DNA of 64,000 nucleotides from Mucor racemosus (taxonomy: Eukaryota > Mucoromycota > Mucoromycetes > Mucorales > Mucoraceae). Where the stretch lies: assembly GCA_027405735.1 (NCBI GenBank), contig JAPEHQ010000006.1, forward strand, positions 124,001 through 188,000. The letters run 5' to 3'. Below are positions 1-12,170 of the stretch, one piece after another. Both the position numbers and the translations under genes were made by a program. Under the pieces are notes generated by a model, which had not been told where the DNA came from, ran no database searches, and saw nothing but the letters and a program-made list of their open reading frames with translations. Positions within the stretch are counted from its first letter, which is position 1, and each line of letters starts with the position of its first letter.

Positions 1-436
1 GTATTTATTTAATTTCTATTTTGTGTGAAGAATATTGTATTTTTGATGATGCTAATGTACAAAAATTTTATAACATCTTGAATAGAACCCTGTTTTTCCA
101 TTTACTCTATTCTTATGACGTTTTTTATCATGAGAATGATATTTAATGGGTATAATTATACAGCAAACGCAAATGAAATTTGGTTTATTCAATGATTTTA
201 ATTTCTTTCTCAAAATAAAACAATTTCTCATGAAACAAGCTTTGTAGCAAAAAGAATTGCACATTACAAAAGTAAATATTATTCAACTTGAACCCTTCAT
301 AATCTAACGGCTATCGAATTTTTTGTTTATTCCTAGTGCTTTATGGTTATCCAGTACTAATGTAACTATTATATCATTTATTTTAGCGAAAAAATGTTAA
401 GAAATTTCACCAAACCTAACGCTTTTTGTAATTGAT
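1..436. other. AT-rich non-coding stretch
   Basis: I see no gene here. It is the left flank of the CACTA-type element that starts at 437. The three bases before that element are GAT. Confidence 0.5.
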
Positions 437-1164
437 CACTACGGCCGACCTGTGCTCCACAAGATAATTTCGTTGTATCCAGATGGGCTGCACACTATAG
501 CCTGAGCTGTTATGCCCACTGAATATGGCTAAAAAGATAAAAAGACGCACATGGTGGGCACAACAAAAGAAACTGCACACGAGCACAACGAAAAGCCTGT
601 ATGTGCAGAATTATAGGTTCTGTCCGTGTGCATGACATTAGTCCCATGTTTGCATAATAGTAGGATTGCCCATAAGCATATCATTATCCCTATTTGTGCA
701 TAATAGTAAAATCTGACCATGAGCATAATAATGAGCTGATTGTATGGGCACAAATTGGTTTGTACATAAGCATTGTGTCGTTCTCAAAATTCCATTGTTG
801 CATTTTTTTACTGGAATAATGGGTTTTTAAATTACATTTGCTTTTATTAATATAGATTATAGACAATAATTCAATTTTTCAATATGTTGCTGATGTAGAG
901 CAATACATGCAAGAGCCAATATATTTACGATTGATATTATTTGTAAATATGTTTATAGCTATAATATTTATAGCAACAATGGTTTTTGCTCGAGCATAAA
1001 CTTAAATAACACTTACTGCTTAAATTTATATGCAAGCCAAATCTAACGTTATAAATGCAACTTTATCACACATAAAATTTAAACAAATCAACCTTCTTCA
1101 AACTTACTATTTTAGTTTACGATTGTCAGCTGTAAAAATATTTGTTTCCAAAAATAGCTACAAT

Positions 1165-1693
1165 TGTTGTATTCCACCTACTAGTATCATACATTATCAC
1201 CTTCTACAGTATCAATACATCTTACAATCTATTGACTACGACATGTATTGAAGTGCAAGTCTTGATATCGGATATAAGAAACTCCTAGCGTACCAAGTTT
1301 AATTCAGTAATTACCAAGAACGCTTGGACCTCAATTATGACACCACATTATTTCATCCCAGCAGTTAACCAATCAAGTAGTTATCAAATCAACATCCAAG
1401 CATATTTAGCGCAGCATTGAAACAACACAACTCACAAGCTCTGCAAGAACGGTTAAATTATGATTGATCCATTTCAATCCATAGATTACTATCAAACAGA
1501 TCCAATAGTTCAATAGTGCCTTAAATTACATCTCAGGATCTCAATGTCTAATCAATATAAAAGGCCATACTTTTACATCTAAATAAACGATATCTTGTTT
1601 TTATTATACAGTTGAAGAACTGATTAATTACTCATTCTTTTATAATTGTATTCTTTTTTAAGTAATATTTATCAATCCTGAAAATATACGACA
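1165..1693 (+). mobile_element. Solo LTR (family L1) inside CACTA copy 1
   Basis: Begins TGTTGTATTCC and ends TATACGACA, so TG..CA, 529 bp. It is flanked by ACAAT (left) and ACGAT (right), a 5-bp target duplication with one mismatch. The uninterrupted sequence exists in copy 2 near 8262 (AGCTACGATCAAAAC), which fixes the insertion point. Promoter-like AATATAAAAGG and AATAAAC signals lie about 1556-1590. Further copies: 10151-10694 (minus) and 52279-52624 (5'-truncated). Confidence 0.8.
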
Positions 1694-3107
1694 ACGATCA
1701 AGACTATGGCTATTAGGCAAAACATTAGATCTTTTTTTTTTGTATTTCTATATCATTTGAAAATTTATCACTTTTCTGGAAAATTTCATGAGTTTGTAGC
1801 TACTTCTAGCTTCTCATTGAGTAAATATAAATATCATTGCCTTTGATTTGATCTTGTAATCAAGATATACGTCCAACACTACAGTATTAAATAATGATTG
1901 ATATTCGATCTTAAAATACGGTTAAATAAAAATATCGGTCTTTAATATAGACTGCTACCTATATTAAAACCATTAGTCCCTTATGTTAGCATGCGTATTC
2001 AGGTAAAAGAAAAGAATACCAGCTTGATAGTCTGATATGCCTTATTATCAAACGGTGAATATATCCTTGGAATATGAAAACAAAAAGAGAGAAACAACAC
2101 ACGTAAAAAAGGATTTTCAAGGCTTTACATTATTTAGTATAGTTAAAACCCTGCTAATAAATTGCACATTTCAGCCAATGTAAAAGCAGCATTACAGCAC
2201 ATGAACCATAAACCAAACAAAATAGGCAATATCTTCTGTTATCATAGAAACATACATTTTTCTACAAGAAAAACAGTTTGTCATATCATACATTCATTAC
2301 AAAATTGCAAAAGCGAGCCCGTAGAGCAACGCCGTCATTGAGCATAATAGCAAGATTGAATGGCTAAGTCTCTTATACTATGGTATATCTAAGTTTTAAA
2401 TAAAAAGGTGTTTTTTTTTTTTTACTTTAATTTTCTTATATTTTAACCATGTATGGTCTGAAAATTCAGACTTTGTAGCGGACATTTTCGGAAACTCATT
2501 TCGTCCTTACCAACACTCATGATTTAGATCAGAAAACAGAAAAATCAAATTTTGATACCAAAATCAACGTTTAAATATACTACATTATGAGAGAAAATTG
2601 TAGCTATAGATAATACATATTTTATAAAAGCTTAATATTAAATGTTAAGTAATGAAACTTTGTACTTTTGGTCCAAAAACGGTTTTTTGGTTAAAGGATT
2701 TTCATGTAATATTTTGTAATAAAAAGATTGTATATTTTTTATTGAGCAAATAGAGCGCTAAATGTTTTATATGTGTATATTTTTTGTTTTTATAATTGAT
2801 AGTATAATTAACTCTAAATTTGCAAAACCAGAAAAAAAAATTTAAAAAATGTCAAAATTGATGATCTGGACAAAAATAATTTCCAAAATTAATATTCCGC
2901 TTATGAGCCTTGTAAGTCTTAAAAATAAGAGATTTTATGATACTTGAAAACTTTTTCAAGAATTTACGATGCTATACCCACTTGATTCAAGCTTATTACT
3001 GTAAATATTTGGACATGTTAATATTATGTGGTAGTTTATTTTATGATAATATAGTCTTAATTTATAATTATTGCATTAGAAGTACTTTACATTGAGTTTT
3101 AGTCTTA

Positions 3108-3330
3108 CCTCTCCAATATTATAAACATAAAAATGGCCATCGCTGAAACCTATTGCCTCCTTTTTACCCTCTTTGTCCAAAGTCAATTTATTCAATGCTT
3201 TACCAGAACCAACTTAAGTACTTACAAATGGTTCCTCGGTATTTGCATTTAAATTCCATTAATAAAATTGACTGGTTCCATCTACAACAGTAGTATCAAA
3301 CATATCATCAGCTTGCCTTACGATGAATGT
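3108..3330 (-). pseudogene. Captured dynein intermediate chain-like (WD40) exon fragment, copy 1
   Basis: The reverse strand reads with two stops through a WD40-like stretch: VDGTSQFY-stop-WNLNANTEEPF, then GSGKALNKL and SDGHFYVYNIGEV. This order (DGT..LWNL..DTE, ALNKL, SDG..VYDIGE) matches the C-terminal WD40 repeats of cytoplasmic dynein intermediate chain. The fragment ends GAG followed by GTAAGA, so a splice donor seems preserved. Two more copies are at 9649-9862 and 12567-12783. It is a decayed piece carried within a transposon, not a functional gene. Confidence 0.6.
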
Positions 3331-4254
3331 CAATATAGCAATTGAATGAGCAAGAGATGATAAACCATGTAAATTAGCATAATTGGATTGTTTCAAGCGT
3401 TTTGAACTTAATATGCGTTTACTTTTGACCTATAAAAATTGATTTATTAGTAAAATGAATTAACAAGCTAATAAGTAATAATTATGGTGCACCTTTGATA
3501 GTTGGTAGTGGTATACAAGACAATATCTCGTTTTCGTCTTCTTGGCTGTTGGTCATTAAACAGAAACAAATATTCTTTAGAAACTAAATAGATTAACAAG
3601 AGTTTATTCGTTCATTCAAATCAAGTAAATACTTCTACATACTTTTATAATCACCAGTTTTTCTCCAGGTAGTAGATATCGACTTTAGAACAAAAAAGCG
3701 TTGATTATAACGTAGATGATGGAACAAAATGATTAAGTCTTGGATGCTTTTTTTGTTCGAAAAAATATTATAATGCGCTCTACTAACATTAACAGCTAAT
3801 AATTCATTTCAAAATAAACAATAGGAAAAACATGTACTTGTACCTGCTACTTGATTTCAGTTTATAAAAAATATTGGTCTTTTCGCTGCAGTTTTAAACA
3901 TCATAAATAAAAAAACTGAGGAAAAAGTGAGGAAGAAAAAAGAAAAATAATCCTAAATCAGTCGACCTTGTGTGTTACAAACAGAAATTTACAAAGGCAT
4001 AAATACTTTTAGTGTTGCTAAACAGGTTGTTGTCGTTGTTCCCATTTGGTCCCCGAAAGAAGAACATGGGCAGAACTCTTTCAAACCCCAAATTTCAAAT
4101 TAATATATCTCGTCAATAAGGCAATTCTATTGAATTAGAGTAGCTCACATCTGCTTTAAAACATTCAAATTATCTTTATTAATTATATTATAATTGATAT
4201 ACTTTATTAAATTGACTAAAAAACCTTGATCTCATTATATAAGCCATTTCTTTT

Positions 4255-4387
4255 TTGGATGCGCTTGTGTGAGCGCATCATCGGCGTTGTTATCCTAGCT
4301 CGATAGGCGCATCCATTTGTTGCGGAGAAAAATGTGCTCATATAAGAGCATCAATGCTCTCAAAAGCGCATCCAGGAGACCATAGTG
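4255..4387. mobile_element. Short GGATGCGC inverted-repeat element / possible CACTA right end
   Basis: GGATGCGCTT at 4256 is mirrored by AAGCGCATCC ending at 4371, and GCGCATC recurs several times in both orientations between them. The stretch finishes with CATAGTG at 4381-4387, which would be a CACTATG terminus on the other strand. It could be a small MITE or the 3' subterminal part of a different CACTA family. No convincing target duplication was found. Confidence 0.4.
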
Positions 4388-4832
4388 TTGCGCTAGGTCA
4401 GTTCACATTTATCTTGATATTAATACTTTTATTTAAGGATCGATATCCATGACCATACATGGAAGGTACATCGGTTATCAAAATTGACGGGAATCGACTC
4501 AATTATGGGCGAAAAATTTGAAATCTTTCAAAAACCATCTGAAGCCTAAGGAAATATCAAATCCAAAAGTAAAGCAATAGTTGACGAACCGAAAGTCAGG
4601 TCAGTTGAACATTAGCGGGACCACGATTCCAGCATGATATTACAGCATGATGTTCCATCGCCACTATCATGTATCATGCCACAACATTGTTACGCTAGGA
4701 GATTATATCTGTAGAATATGTGGTACATAATATTTTCTATCCACTATATTAATCTCCATTTCATCTGATTCTCAATTAAAATACAGCTGACATGAATAGA
4801 CATTAAACTACTAAATAAAATATACGCTGTTA

Positions 4833-5071
4833 ATATGTCATTTGTATAATTGATGATGGTACCGTGATCAAGGGTGCTATCATTTACACGACATGTATGG
4901 TTCAAAAAAGGTATTTCATATTTTTAGCATGCGTTTGTTATTGTGTTCAATTGAAGCGTTTGTTTATTATCGTTGTTCACATTTCAAGTGGCATCATATT
5001 TTATGAGCGACACTTGGAATTTAGGTTGTTTTATTTTTATCAAGCGTTTTTAGTATGTAATTCCACTGCAC
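4833..5071 (+). repeat. 239-bp repeat (family S), TG..CA ends
   Basis: Runs from TGTCATTTG to AATTCCACTGCA. An inverted, nearly identical copy lies at 44471-44713. The TG..CA ends and the length would fit a short solo LTR, but the flanks do not show a shared target duplication. A small open frame in both copies is conserved only because the DNA is. Confidence 0.6.
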
Positions 5072-5189
5072 TCGGCTCGTTTTAAATAATTAATTGAGGT
5101 ACTACTTTTTTGTGTCCCCAAGATTAATCTAAATAAAAACTACTCTGCATTTGTTTTTTGGCGAAAAATATTCATTTTTCGTGAATAAA

Positions 5190-6240
5190 ATTAAAATAAT
5201 AGCTCACATTACAACTTAAAGCCTATATTGACTGGGTTCCAAAATCAATTTGTAAAAATCGACCAGAAAATGATTCAAAAAACAAAATTGTTTATTAGCT
5301 CATAAACTGCAAAGTAAGCTGAACTAGCGTATTCAATGTTTTTTGCGCAGTTTTAAATTCTGCATTTAATACAATAAAACTCAAACAAATGTTTTACATT
5401 AAATCTTACGTAAAATGTGATAGAAATTTTAGAGGTTTTTTGAATATACAGGTTGTTTTTTATAAGCATATTTAAAATACAAGTAATGGAAATAATGTAA
5501 AAAAGAATTATCTATCGATCTAATTATTGCTAAATCTTTTAGCTACATTTTTCGTAGAGAAAATGAGATTTTTGCCAATTTTTTTTCAAATTCAGAATTT
5601 GGGATGAGGGTATACAAGGGAGAAATTGAAGCTAGAAACGAAGGCATCTCTTTGTACACATTTTTAAGGATATCTCCAGGAAAGATCAATATTTCAAAAA
5701 AAGCTAAATTAGGTCCGAGAGAGCTCAACAAGCTTGATGATATAAATGTAAAAAAAAAAAAAACGTTGCTCATTTTAACGAATATTTTGAAATCTACTAC
5801 AAAAATACCAAAAAAAAAAAAAAAAAAAAAAAAAGTGCTCAGAATTTTTTCATACTAAAACATGTTATAGAGCACTTTCAAACAAGTAAGTTTCATTATT
5901 AAAAAGTGCTAATATAGCTTAATTTTTGTAGAGATATAAAGCTTCAAAGCTCTTAGTTTTTAGCAGTGAAATACCTATAAAAATCTGAAACATTAGCACT
6001 AAAAAATTTATATCAACTGCAAAAAAAAATAGGATATTTCTGGATACTTGTTTTTGGATTAAAGCTGAACATTTCAGGTACATTAACTTATATTTTTTTT
6101 TTTAGCGTTATTTAGTAAAAAAAAAAAAGTAGAGCAGGGATGAAAAGCGAGACCCAACTTTTAAGAAAAAAAGTTGTGAATTTTACCTGCTTTTGAGTCT
6201 TTCGTAAAATATAGAAGAATAAATTTAGGAATAGATAGCA
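5190..6240 (+). repeat. Dispersed repeat family R2, copy 1
   Basis: About 1 kb with copies at 38900-39790 (minus), 60960-61960 (minus), a short piece at 28935-29130, and strongly diverged relatives at 25850-26700 and 48540-49160. Recognisable block: ATTTGGGATGAGGGTATACA near 5600. A 25-base A run lies at 5810-5834. The open frame across 5604-5858 recurs in the other copies only through DNA conservation. No transposase or terminal inverted repeats were recognised. Confidence 0.65.
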
Positions 6241-6699
6241 TAATGCGACTAATTCATATCTGTTTAGCAATGTCTAAGGTATATCCTAAAAAGCGTCTAG
6301 TATGAAATTAGTTATAGAAAAGAGATCACGCTCCAATGTTGGACTGAAAACTATGAAAATTCAAATTTTGCTCAAGCAGGCACCTACAAAAAAGTACAAA
6401 ATCCATTCTAACCTATGGAATGTAACTGTTTCGAGTAAATCAAAGATAAAAGTTCCTCAATGATATTGTAAGGAAGTTTTCACTTTTAAGCAGTGAAAAT
6501 TACACTAAGATATTCAACGAGTTTATTCTTGATTACAGATACTGTACAGTACAGCTGAAGAAAATAAGCTGTCCCATTTTCAAAATTGGCTGTACATGAT
6601 CATGCTTTTAAAGTAATGAACACGATTTAGTAATTTAGGAGCAATATCATACATGTAGGAATAATAATTTTGACAGATACCTTCATCGCTGGTTTCAAC

Positions 6700-6960
6700 A
6701 AGGACCCAGAAATAAACGCTTACATGGTACCAAAGTAGGAGTTGAGCACTGGACTATTCCCTAATTACCACAAGTATGCGAAAAATAAAATAAAATAAAA
6801 TAAGAAAAAGGACACAGAAACGGATGCTTACATGCTACCAACAAAGGAGTTGTACACTGCACAATGTTGGATTCCTTCTCGAAAAAAAAAAAAAAAAAGT
6901 AAAAGAAAAAAACAGAAACTTACATGCTACCAACAGAGGTCAAAAAAATAGTATTATACT
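6700..6960 (+). repeat. Three degenerate ~100-bp tandem units
   Basis: The block CAGAAA..CTTACATG.TACCAA..GGAGTTG..CACTG recurs near 6708, 6813 and (shortened) 6911, separated by A-rich linkers. No coding potential is apparent. Confidence 0.5.
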
Positions 6961-7194
6961 ATTTTTTTGTTTTGATAATGTATTGCTGTTAAGGCGGACC
7001 ATGAATGCAGTCTTTTATGTTACCAAATTTAGGAAAACTAATCAGCTACTTTAAAACGTTTCTTTTTGCATCTCAATTATACCAAATAATCGATAAAGTA
7101 GATGTCAGACATTGTAGAATGTAATTGATTTTACTTGTTTTTGAACTTTTTCTTGATAACTATACTAAAAAGTTTATTTAAAATTATAGCTATT

Positions 7195-7694
7195 ATGGAA
7201 CAATTCATTGAAGAAACCAGGTATCCAAATCTTATCAAGTTCAGTAATCAGCAGCCGGAAACAGTAAAAAATTATATCAAGCATTTTAATACTGAAGAGG
7301 ACGCGACCAAAAATCTACAACACAAAATGAAAGTGGCGTTTCATAACGTTAAGGGCAAAAAAAAGAGAGGACCAGGTTTAGGTGTGAACTTGGATAGTCT
7401 TTTTGCAGCAGCCAAGGCCGAGGACACTATAGTAACAGAGAGCTGGAATACGTTGGGTACGTCAGTAAAAACTATTAGTCTTCAATTGAGAGAAAGATCA
7501 GAAGTAATTACATATTTTAATTCAGTACTACTAAGTTTTCAAATGCTAATTGTGTTGAACAGAGTAATATACAATCTGATAATATGGAACCTGAGAATCC
7601 GACAACGGAAGAAGCCATGTCAAATGAAGACTTAAATGAGGAAAATTCAACAACAAATATTATAACACAGCAAGCAGAACCCGGCGATTATACA
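7195..7694 (+). pseudogene. 5' part of an unrecognised gene, cut off by a repeat
   Basis: The ATG at 7195 opens MEQFIEETRYPNLIKF.. and reads with good coding character to TCA at 7464. A 98-bp intron (7465-7562, branch point CTAAT) restores the frame into an acidic, Asn/Glu/Thr-rich stretch (..SNIQSDNMEPENPTTEE..). At about 7694 the sequence switches to internal CACTA-copy sequence (homologous to 589 onwards), and the frame has no proper end. I do not recognise the product. Basic (KGKKKRGPG) and acidic segments are visible but no domain. It is most simply a gene whose 3' part was removed or displaced by transposon sequence. Confidence 0.5.
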
Positions 7695-9890
7695 GTAACG
7701 AAAAGTCTGTGTGTGCAGAATTATAGATTCTGTCCGTGCGCATAACATTAATCCCATGTAGGCATAATAGTAGAGTTGCCCATAAGCATATCATTATTCC
7801 TATTTGTGCATAATGATGATATCTGACCGTCAGCATAATAATGAGCTGATTGAATGGGCACAAATTGGTTTGTACATGAAAATCGTGCCGCTCTCAAAAT
7901 TTCATTGCATTTTTTTTACTGGAATGTGTTTTTAAATTACATTTGCTTTTATTAATATAGATTATAGACAATATAATTTAATACGTTGTTGATATAGAGC
8001 AATACATGCAAGAGCCAATATATTTACGATTATCATTATTTGTAAATATGTTTATAGCTATAGTAATGTTTACAGCAACAATGGTTTTTGCTAGAGCATA
8101 GACTTAGATAAGACTTACTGCTTAAATTTATATGCAAGCCAAATATAAGATTATATATTATGTTACTTTATCACTCATAAAATTTAAACAAATTAATCTT
8201 TTTTAAACTTACTATTTTAGTTTACGATTGTCAGCTGTAAAAAGATTTGTTTTCAAGTATAGCTACGATCAAAACTATGGTTATTATACAAAACATTAGA
8301 CTATTCGTTTTTTTTTTGTTTCTATATCATTAGAAATTTTATCACTTTTCTGGAACATTTCGTGGGTTTGTAGCCAGTTCTAGCTTTTTATTAAGTAAAT
8401 ATAAATATCATTGCCTTTGACTTGATCTGGTAATCAAAAAATACGTCCAACAATGCAGTAGTAAATAATGATATTTGATCTTAGAATGCGGTTAAATGAA
8501 AAATATCAGTCTCAAATATATACTGCTGCTACCTACATTGAAAACATTAGTCCCTTTTGTTAGCATGCGTATTCAGATAAAAGAAAAGAATATCAGCTTG
8601 ATAGTCTGATGTGCCTTATCAAATGGTGAGGATATCCTTGGAATATAAAAGCAACACACGTAGAAAAGGATTTTCAAGGCTTTACATTATTTAGCGCAAT
8701 TAAAACCCTGTTAAATTGCTCATTTTAGCCTATGTAAAAGCAGTATTACAACGTATGAACCATAAACTAAATAAAATAGGCAATAACTGTTACCATAGAA
8801 GCATAAATTTTTCTACCAGAAAACCCGTCGGTCACATCATACATTCATTAAAAAGTTGCAAAATCGAGCCCGTAGGCCGACGCCGTAATTGAGCATGGCA
8901 AGATTAAACGGTCAAGTCTCTTATACTATGGTATATCTAAGTTTTAAATAAAAAGCCTTTTTTTTTAAAAGCCTTTTCTTAAATTTAACCACGTATGGTC
9001 TGAAAATTCAGACTTTGTAGCGGACATTTTCGGAAACTCATTTCGTCCTTACCAACACTCATGATTTAGATCAGAAAACAGAAAAATCAAATTTTGATAC
9101 CACAATCAACGTTTAAATATACTACATTATGAGAGAAAATTGTAGCTATAACTAATACGCATTTTATAAAAGCTTAATATTAAATGTTGAGTAGTGAAAC
9201 TTTGCACTTTTGGTCCAAAAACGGTTTTTTGGTTAAAGGATTTTCATGTAATATTTTGTAATAAAAAGATTGTATATTTTTTATTGAGCAAATAGACCGC
9301 TAAATTTTTTATATGTGTATATTTTTTGCTTTTATAGTTAGTAGTATAATTAACTCTAGATTTGCAAAATCAGAAAAAAAAATTCAAAAAATGTCAAAAT
9401 TGATGACCTGAACAAGAATAATTTTTGAAATTAATATTCCGCTTATAAGCTTTGTAAGTCTTAAAAATAAGAGATTTTATAATACTTGAGGACTTTTTCA
9501 AGAATATACGATGCTGTATCCATTTGATTCAAGCTTATTACTGTGAATATTTATATACGTTAATATTGTGTGGTAGTTCATTTGATGATAATATAGTCTT
9601 ACTTTATAATTATTGCGCTAGAGATAACGTACATTGAGTTTTAGTCGTACCTCTCCAATATCATGAATATAAACATGGTCATCACTGAAACGTATTGCCG
9701 TGTTTTTATCCTCTTTATCCCAAGCCAATTTGTGCAATGCTTTTTTACTAGTACCAACTTAAGCACTTGCAAATAGTTCCTTGGTATTTTAATTCTGATT
9801 CCATAAATTAAATTGACTGGTTCCATCTACAGTAGTAGTTTCAAACGTATCATCAGCCCGCCTTATGATAAATGTCAATCTAAAACCAGA
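7695..9890 (+). mobile_element. CACTA-type element copy 2, internal part only
   Basis: Homologous to copy 1 from about 589 onwards and to copy 3 (40208-43904), but lacking the first ~155 bp and therefore the CACTA terminus. It begins exactly where the coding fragment at 7195-7694 stops. Unlike copies 1 and 3 it is free of solo LTRs, so it shows the pre-insertion sequence at 8262 and near 8090. Its right part forms one arm of a large inverted repeat. Confidence 0.6.
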
Positions 9891-10145
9891 AACATCTCAT
9901 TGTCATTGTTATTGTTATAAGCTAGGAAAAGCTTGATTTTTAATAATACAACAATTAAATAAAAGAAAAAATGATACTAATCGCATATGGTAAGTATTCA
10001 ACATGCAGTTGAGTTTAATAAAGAATGCTTTTGAACCCTTTTGAAAATCCTGAAGTAAACACAACATCTTGGCCCTGTAATTTCTATCCATCAAAATGTT
10101 GCGATTTTCACCAGTACACAATGAATGCACCTTTTATCAATCTTG
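8865..10145 (+). repeat. Left arm of a ~1.3 kb inverted repeat
   Basis: Matches the reverse complement of about 12290-13556. Within the arms long stretches are practically identical, for example the 61-codon open frame at 9641-9826 (minus) is the same as at 12606-12791 (plus). The outer ends are more diverged (8865-9000 against 13440-13556). Confidence 0.8.
9649..9862 (-). pseudogene. Captured dynein intermediate chain-like fragment, copy 2
   Basis: The reverse strand reads VDGTSQFNLWNQN-stop-NTKELF.., then KALHKLAWDKEDK and FSDDHVYIHDIGEV, the same WD40-like segment as at 3108-3330. The donor after the last GAG is mutated to GTACGA here. Confidence 0.55.
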
Positions 10146-10150
10146 ATCTC

Positions 10151-10694
10151 TGTCATATGTTTTCAGGTTTGATAAATAATACTTAAAAAAAACAATACAA
10201 TTAAAAAAGAACGAGTAACGAATCAGTTCTTCAACTTTATAATAAAAACAAGATATCGTTTATTTAGATATAAAAGTAAGGACTTTTATATTCATTTGAC
10301 ATTGAGATCCTGAGTTGTAATTTAAGGCAATATTAATCCATTAGATCAGTTTGATAGTAATCTATGGATTGAAATGGATTAATCATAATTTAACCGTTCT
10401 TGCAGAGCTTGTGAGTTGCCTTGTTTCAATGCTGCGCTAATTGTGCTTCTTGGATGTTGATTTGATAGCTAATTGATTGATTAACCGCTAGGATGGAATA
10501 GTATGGTGTCATAATTGAGGCCCAAGCGTCCTTGGTAATTACTAGATTAAACTCGGTACGCTAGGAGGTTCTTATATCCGATGATATCAAGACTTTCAGC
10601 TTCAATAATGCATGTCGTAATCAATAGATTGTAAGATGTATTATTGATACTGTAGAAGGTGATAAGAAATGATACTAGTAGGTGGAATACAACA
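10151..10694 (-). mobile_element. Solo LTR, family L1, minus orientation
   Basis: The reverse complement starts TGTTGTATTCCACC and ends ACATATGACA, 544 bp, matching 1165-1693 almost throughout, including the AATATAAAAG and AATAAAC signals. The flanking 5-mers (ATCTC and ATTAT) differ, and the right flank is not the continuation expected from sister repeat copies, so one flank was probably rearranged. Confidence 0.7.
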
Positions 10695-11170
10695 ATTATT
10701 TTGATTGTCTTCACAAAAAATGAATATTTCTCGTCGAAAAAAAATGCATAGTAGTTTTTATTTAGATCAATTTTGAGAATACAGAACACAAAACCGTAGT
10801 GTCTCAATCATGGGTTTGAAGTTTTAATAGATTACTTCTAGGTCAACGCTTGGTTAATTAAAAGCTGTTATACCAAAATCTAGATATATGACTACAGCAG
10901 TCGTATTATCATACCTGCCATTGCAACGGGGGGTCATTTGGTTTCATATTTGTTGAGAAGAACGAATGCGCTTGCTTATTTTAGTAGGTGTAAGTAGCAG
11001 GTAACCAACTTGTTGCTCGAACTGGCTGAACGTACAATGACCCATGAATGCTGGTAGTATTGGTGCCAACCCCGGTTTTGCCAGCCAAAAAATTTACTAG
11101 TATGCATATCATATGATCATATGTACTAATGAAAAAGGAAAAAATTTGCTAGACGTATGCAAAACTTACT
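10695..11170. other. Repeat debris without a gene
   Basis: About 10690-10870 resembles the flank of the R2 repeat (TTAGATCAATTTTGAGAATAC). The rest has no recognisable gene, although TATGCATATCATATGATCAT near 11101 is palindromic. Confidence 0.35.
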
Positions 11171-11248
11171 ATGGTAAAAAAAAGGAGGATCATATTCGAT
11201 GAGAAGCAAGGTCATCGGAGATTCTCTTTCGAAATTCATATTCTGATG

Positions 11249-11268
11249 CCAAAGGGCTTCCCCTTTGG
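11249..11268. repeat. Short perfect hairpin
   Basis: CCAAAGGG-CTTC-CCCTTTGG: 8-bp arms with a 4-base loop, lying just before the LTR-like repeat that starts around 11300. Confidence 0.6.
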
Positions 11269-11299
11269 CGGGTTGGAACTCACGAATACGTATGCCGCA

Positions 11300-11525
11300 C
11301 TGTCGGTTTTCGAGGATATTAAACAGCCAATTTTGAAGCCAATTCCATTTCTAACTCATATTAAAATGTAATTCTTATAAATAGTCTTTTAAACCAAGAC
11401 CTAGAAGCTCTTGGTTCTTTCTTTCACCATTAGTTTTTCTAGTAATAAAGCCTACGTTCTCCATGATAAATGTTACTAGTCTTTATTATTATTCTTTCTA
11501 TAAATAAGATTGTATGTATCCATAA
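11300..11525 (+). mobile_element. LTR-like repeat, family L3
   Basis: The block from GGTTTTCGAGGATATTAAAC to about 11500 is shared with 44026-44220, and its 3' half (CCAAGACCTA..AATAAAG..CTTACG..CTTTATT) with 13650-13792. It contains an AATAAAG signal and ends AAACTCTCA. No coding sequence of the element is preserved next to it. Confidence 0.5.
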
Positions 11526-11599
11526 ACTCTCACGCACTCAAGTTGCAACGTATGCGCTACCCATTGAGCAAGACATCCTCCTGAGGTCTACAATATTAG

Positions 11600-12170
11600 T
11601 CCCCATACTTGTGAACATGCATTTGTCAGTTTTTCGTCTTCATTATTTTGGGAAATGTAGCAAATTAAGGTGTATTTTTTTTGGAAATGATAATAAAGCT
11701 TTCTATTAATTGGTAGTAGACATCATCTGGAAAGAATGCCAATTTTTGATGGAGATGTAAACAAAACTCAATGTTAGTACATTAATATTAAGCTGTATAA
11801 CACAAAAATTGAATATGGATGAATGTTAAGCAATATTTGCCAAAATGGGAGTTAGTGTAACATGAGCTACAACGTACAGAAAAAACTCAAGTGATATTCA
11901 ACCGATGCAGTTGCATTTGGAAATTCAATTTTTAGGAGTAGAAACACCTATAATTATACTGCAAAACCAAATTACACATTATTCATCAAACTAAAGATAG
12001 ACAACAACTTTCCAATCCACCAGTGTTAAATGCAGATATCAATTGTATAATTCCTACCAATGCGAAACAGTAATATGATATACTGTATGAATCAATAAGT
12101 TTGACAATTATAATTAATGGTAATAATAATAATAATGGGATCAAGTTTTTAAATAATAACAAAAAACTAC
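11600..12170. other. No gene seen
   Basis: AT-rich spacer between the arms of the large inverted repeat. No convincing open frame, motif or RNA gene was found. Confidence 0.4.

Larger units (their letters stand above)
437..4238 (+). mobile_element. CACTA-type transposon copy 1, 3' end not recognisable
   Basis: Starts with CACTACGGCCGACCTGTGCT, the same terminus as the complete element at 40208-43904, and stays homologous to it (with insertions on either side) up to about 4238, where similarity stops at a shared GATCTCATT. The subterminal part (about 530-760) is full of TGGGCACAA and GCATAAT motifs in both orientations, as expected for transposase binding arrays. No transposase is visible, so the copy is non-autonomous. 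It is interrupted by a solo LTR at 1165-1693 and carries a dynein-like gene fragment at 3108-3330. The expected right terminus (GGCCGTAGT) is absent. Confidence 0.65.

Noticed and set aside
529..753. Minus-strand ORF, similar to one at 7660-7863
   Set aside because: Conserved only because both lie in copies of the same transposon subterminal region, full of GCATAAT motifs. Composition is not protein-like.
434..4390. Target duplication for CACTA copy 1 using 4387 as right end
   Set aside because: Left flank GAT and right flank TTG do not match.
5604..5858. ORF starting MRVYKGEIEARNEGI, recurring at 61393 and 39299
   Set aside because: All three lie in R2 repeat copies. The frame breaks differently in each and ends in poly-lysine from A tracts, so DNA homology rather than coding explains it.
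9641..9826. Identical 61-codon ORFs at 9641-9826 and 12606-12791
   Set aside because: Out of frame with the dynein-like fragment in the same DNA. Identity follows from the inverted repeat.
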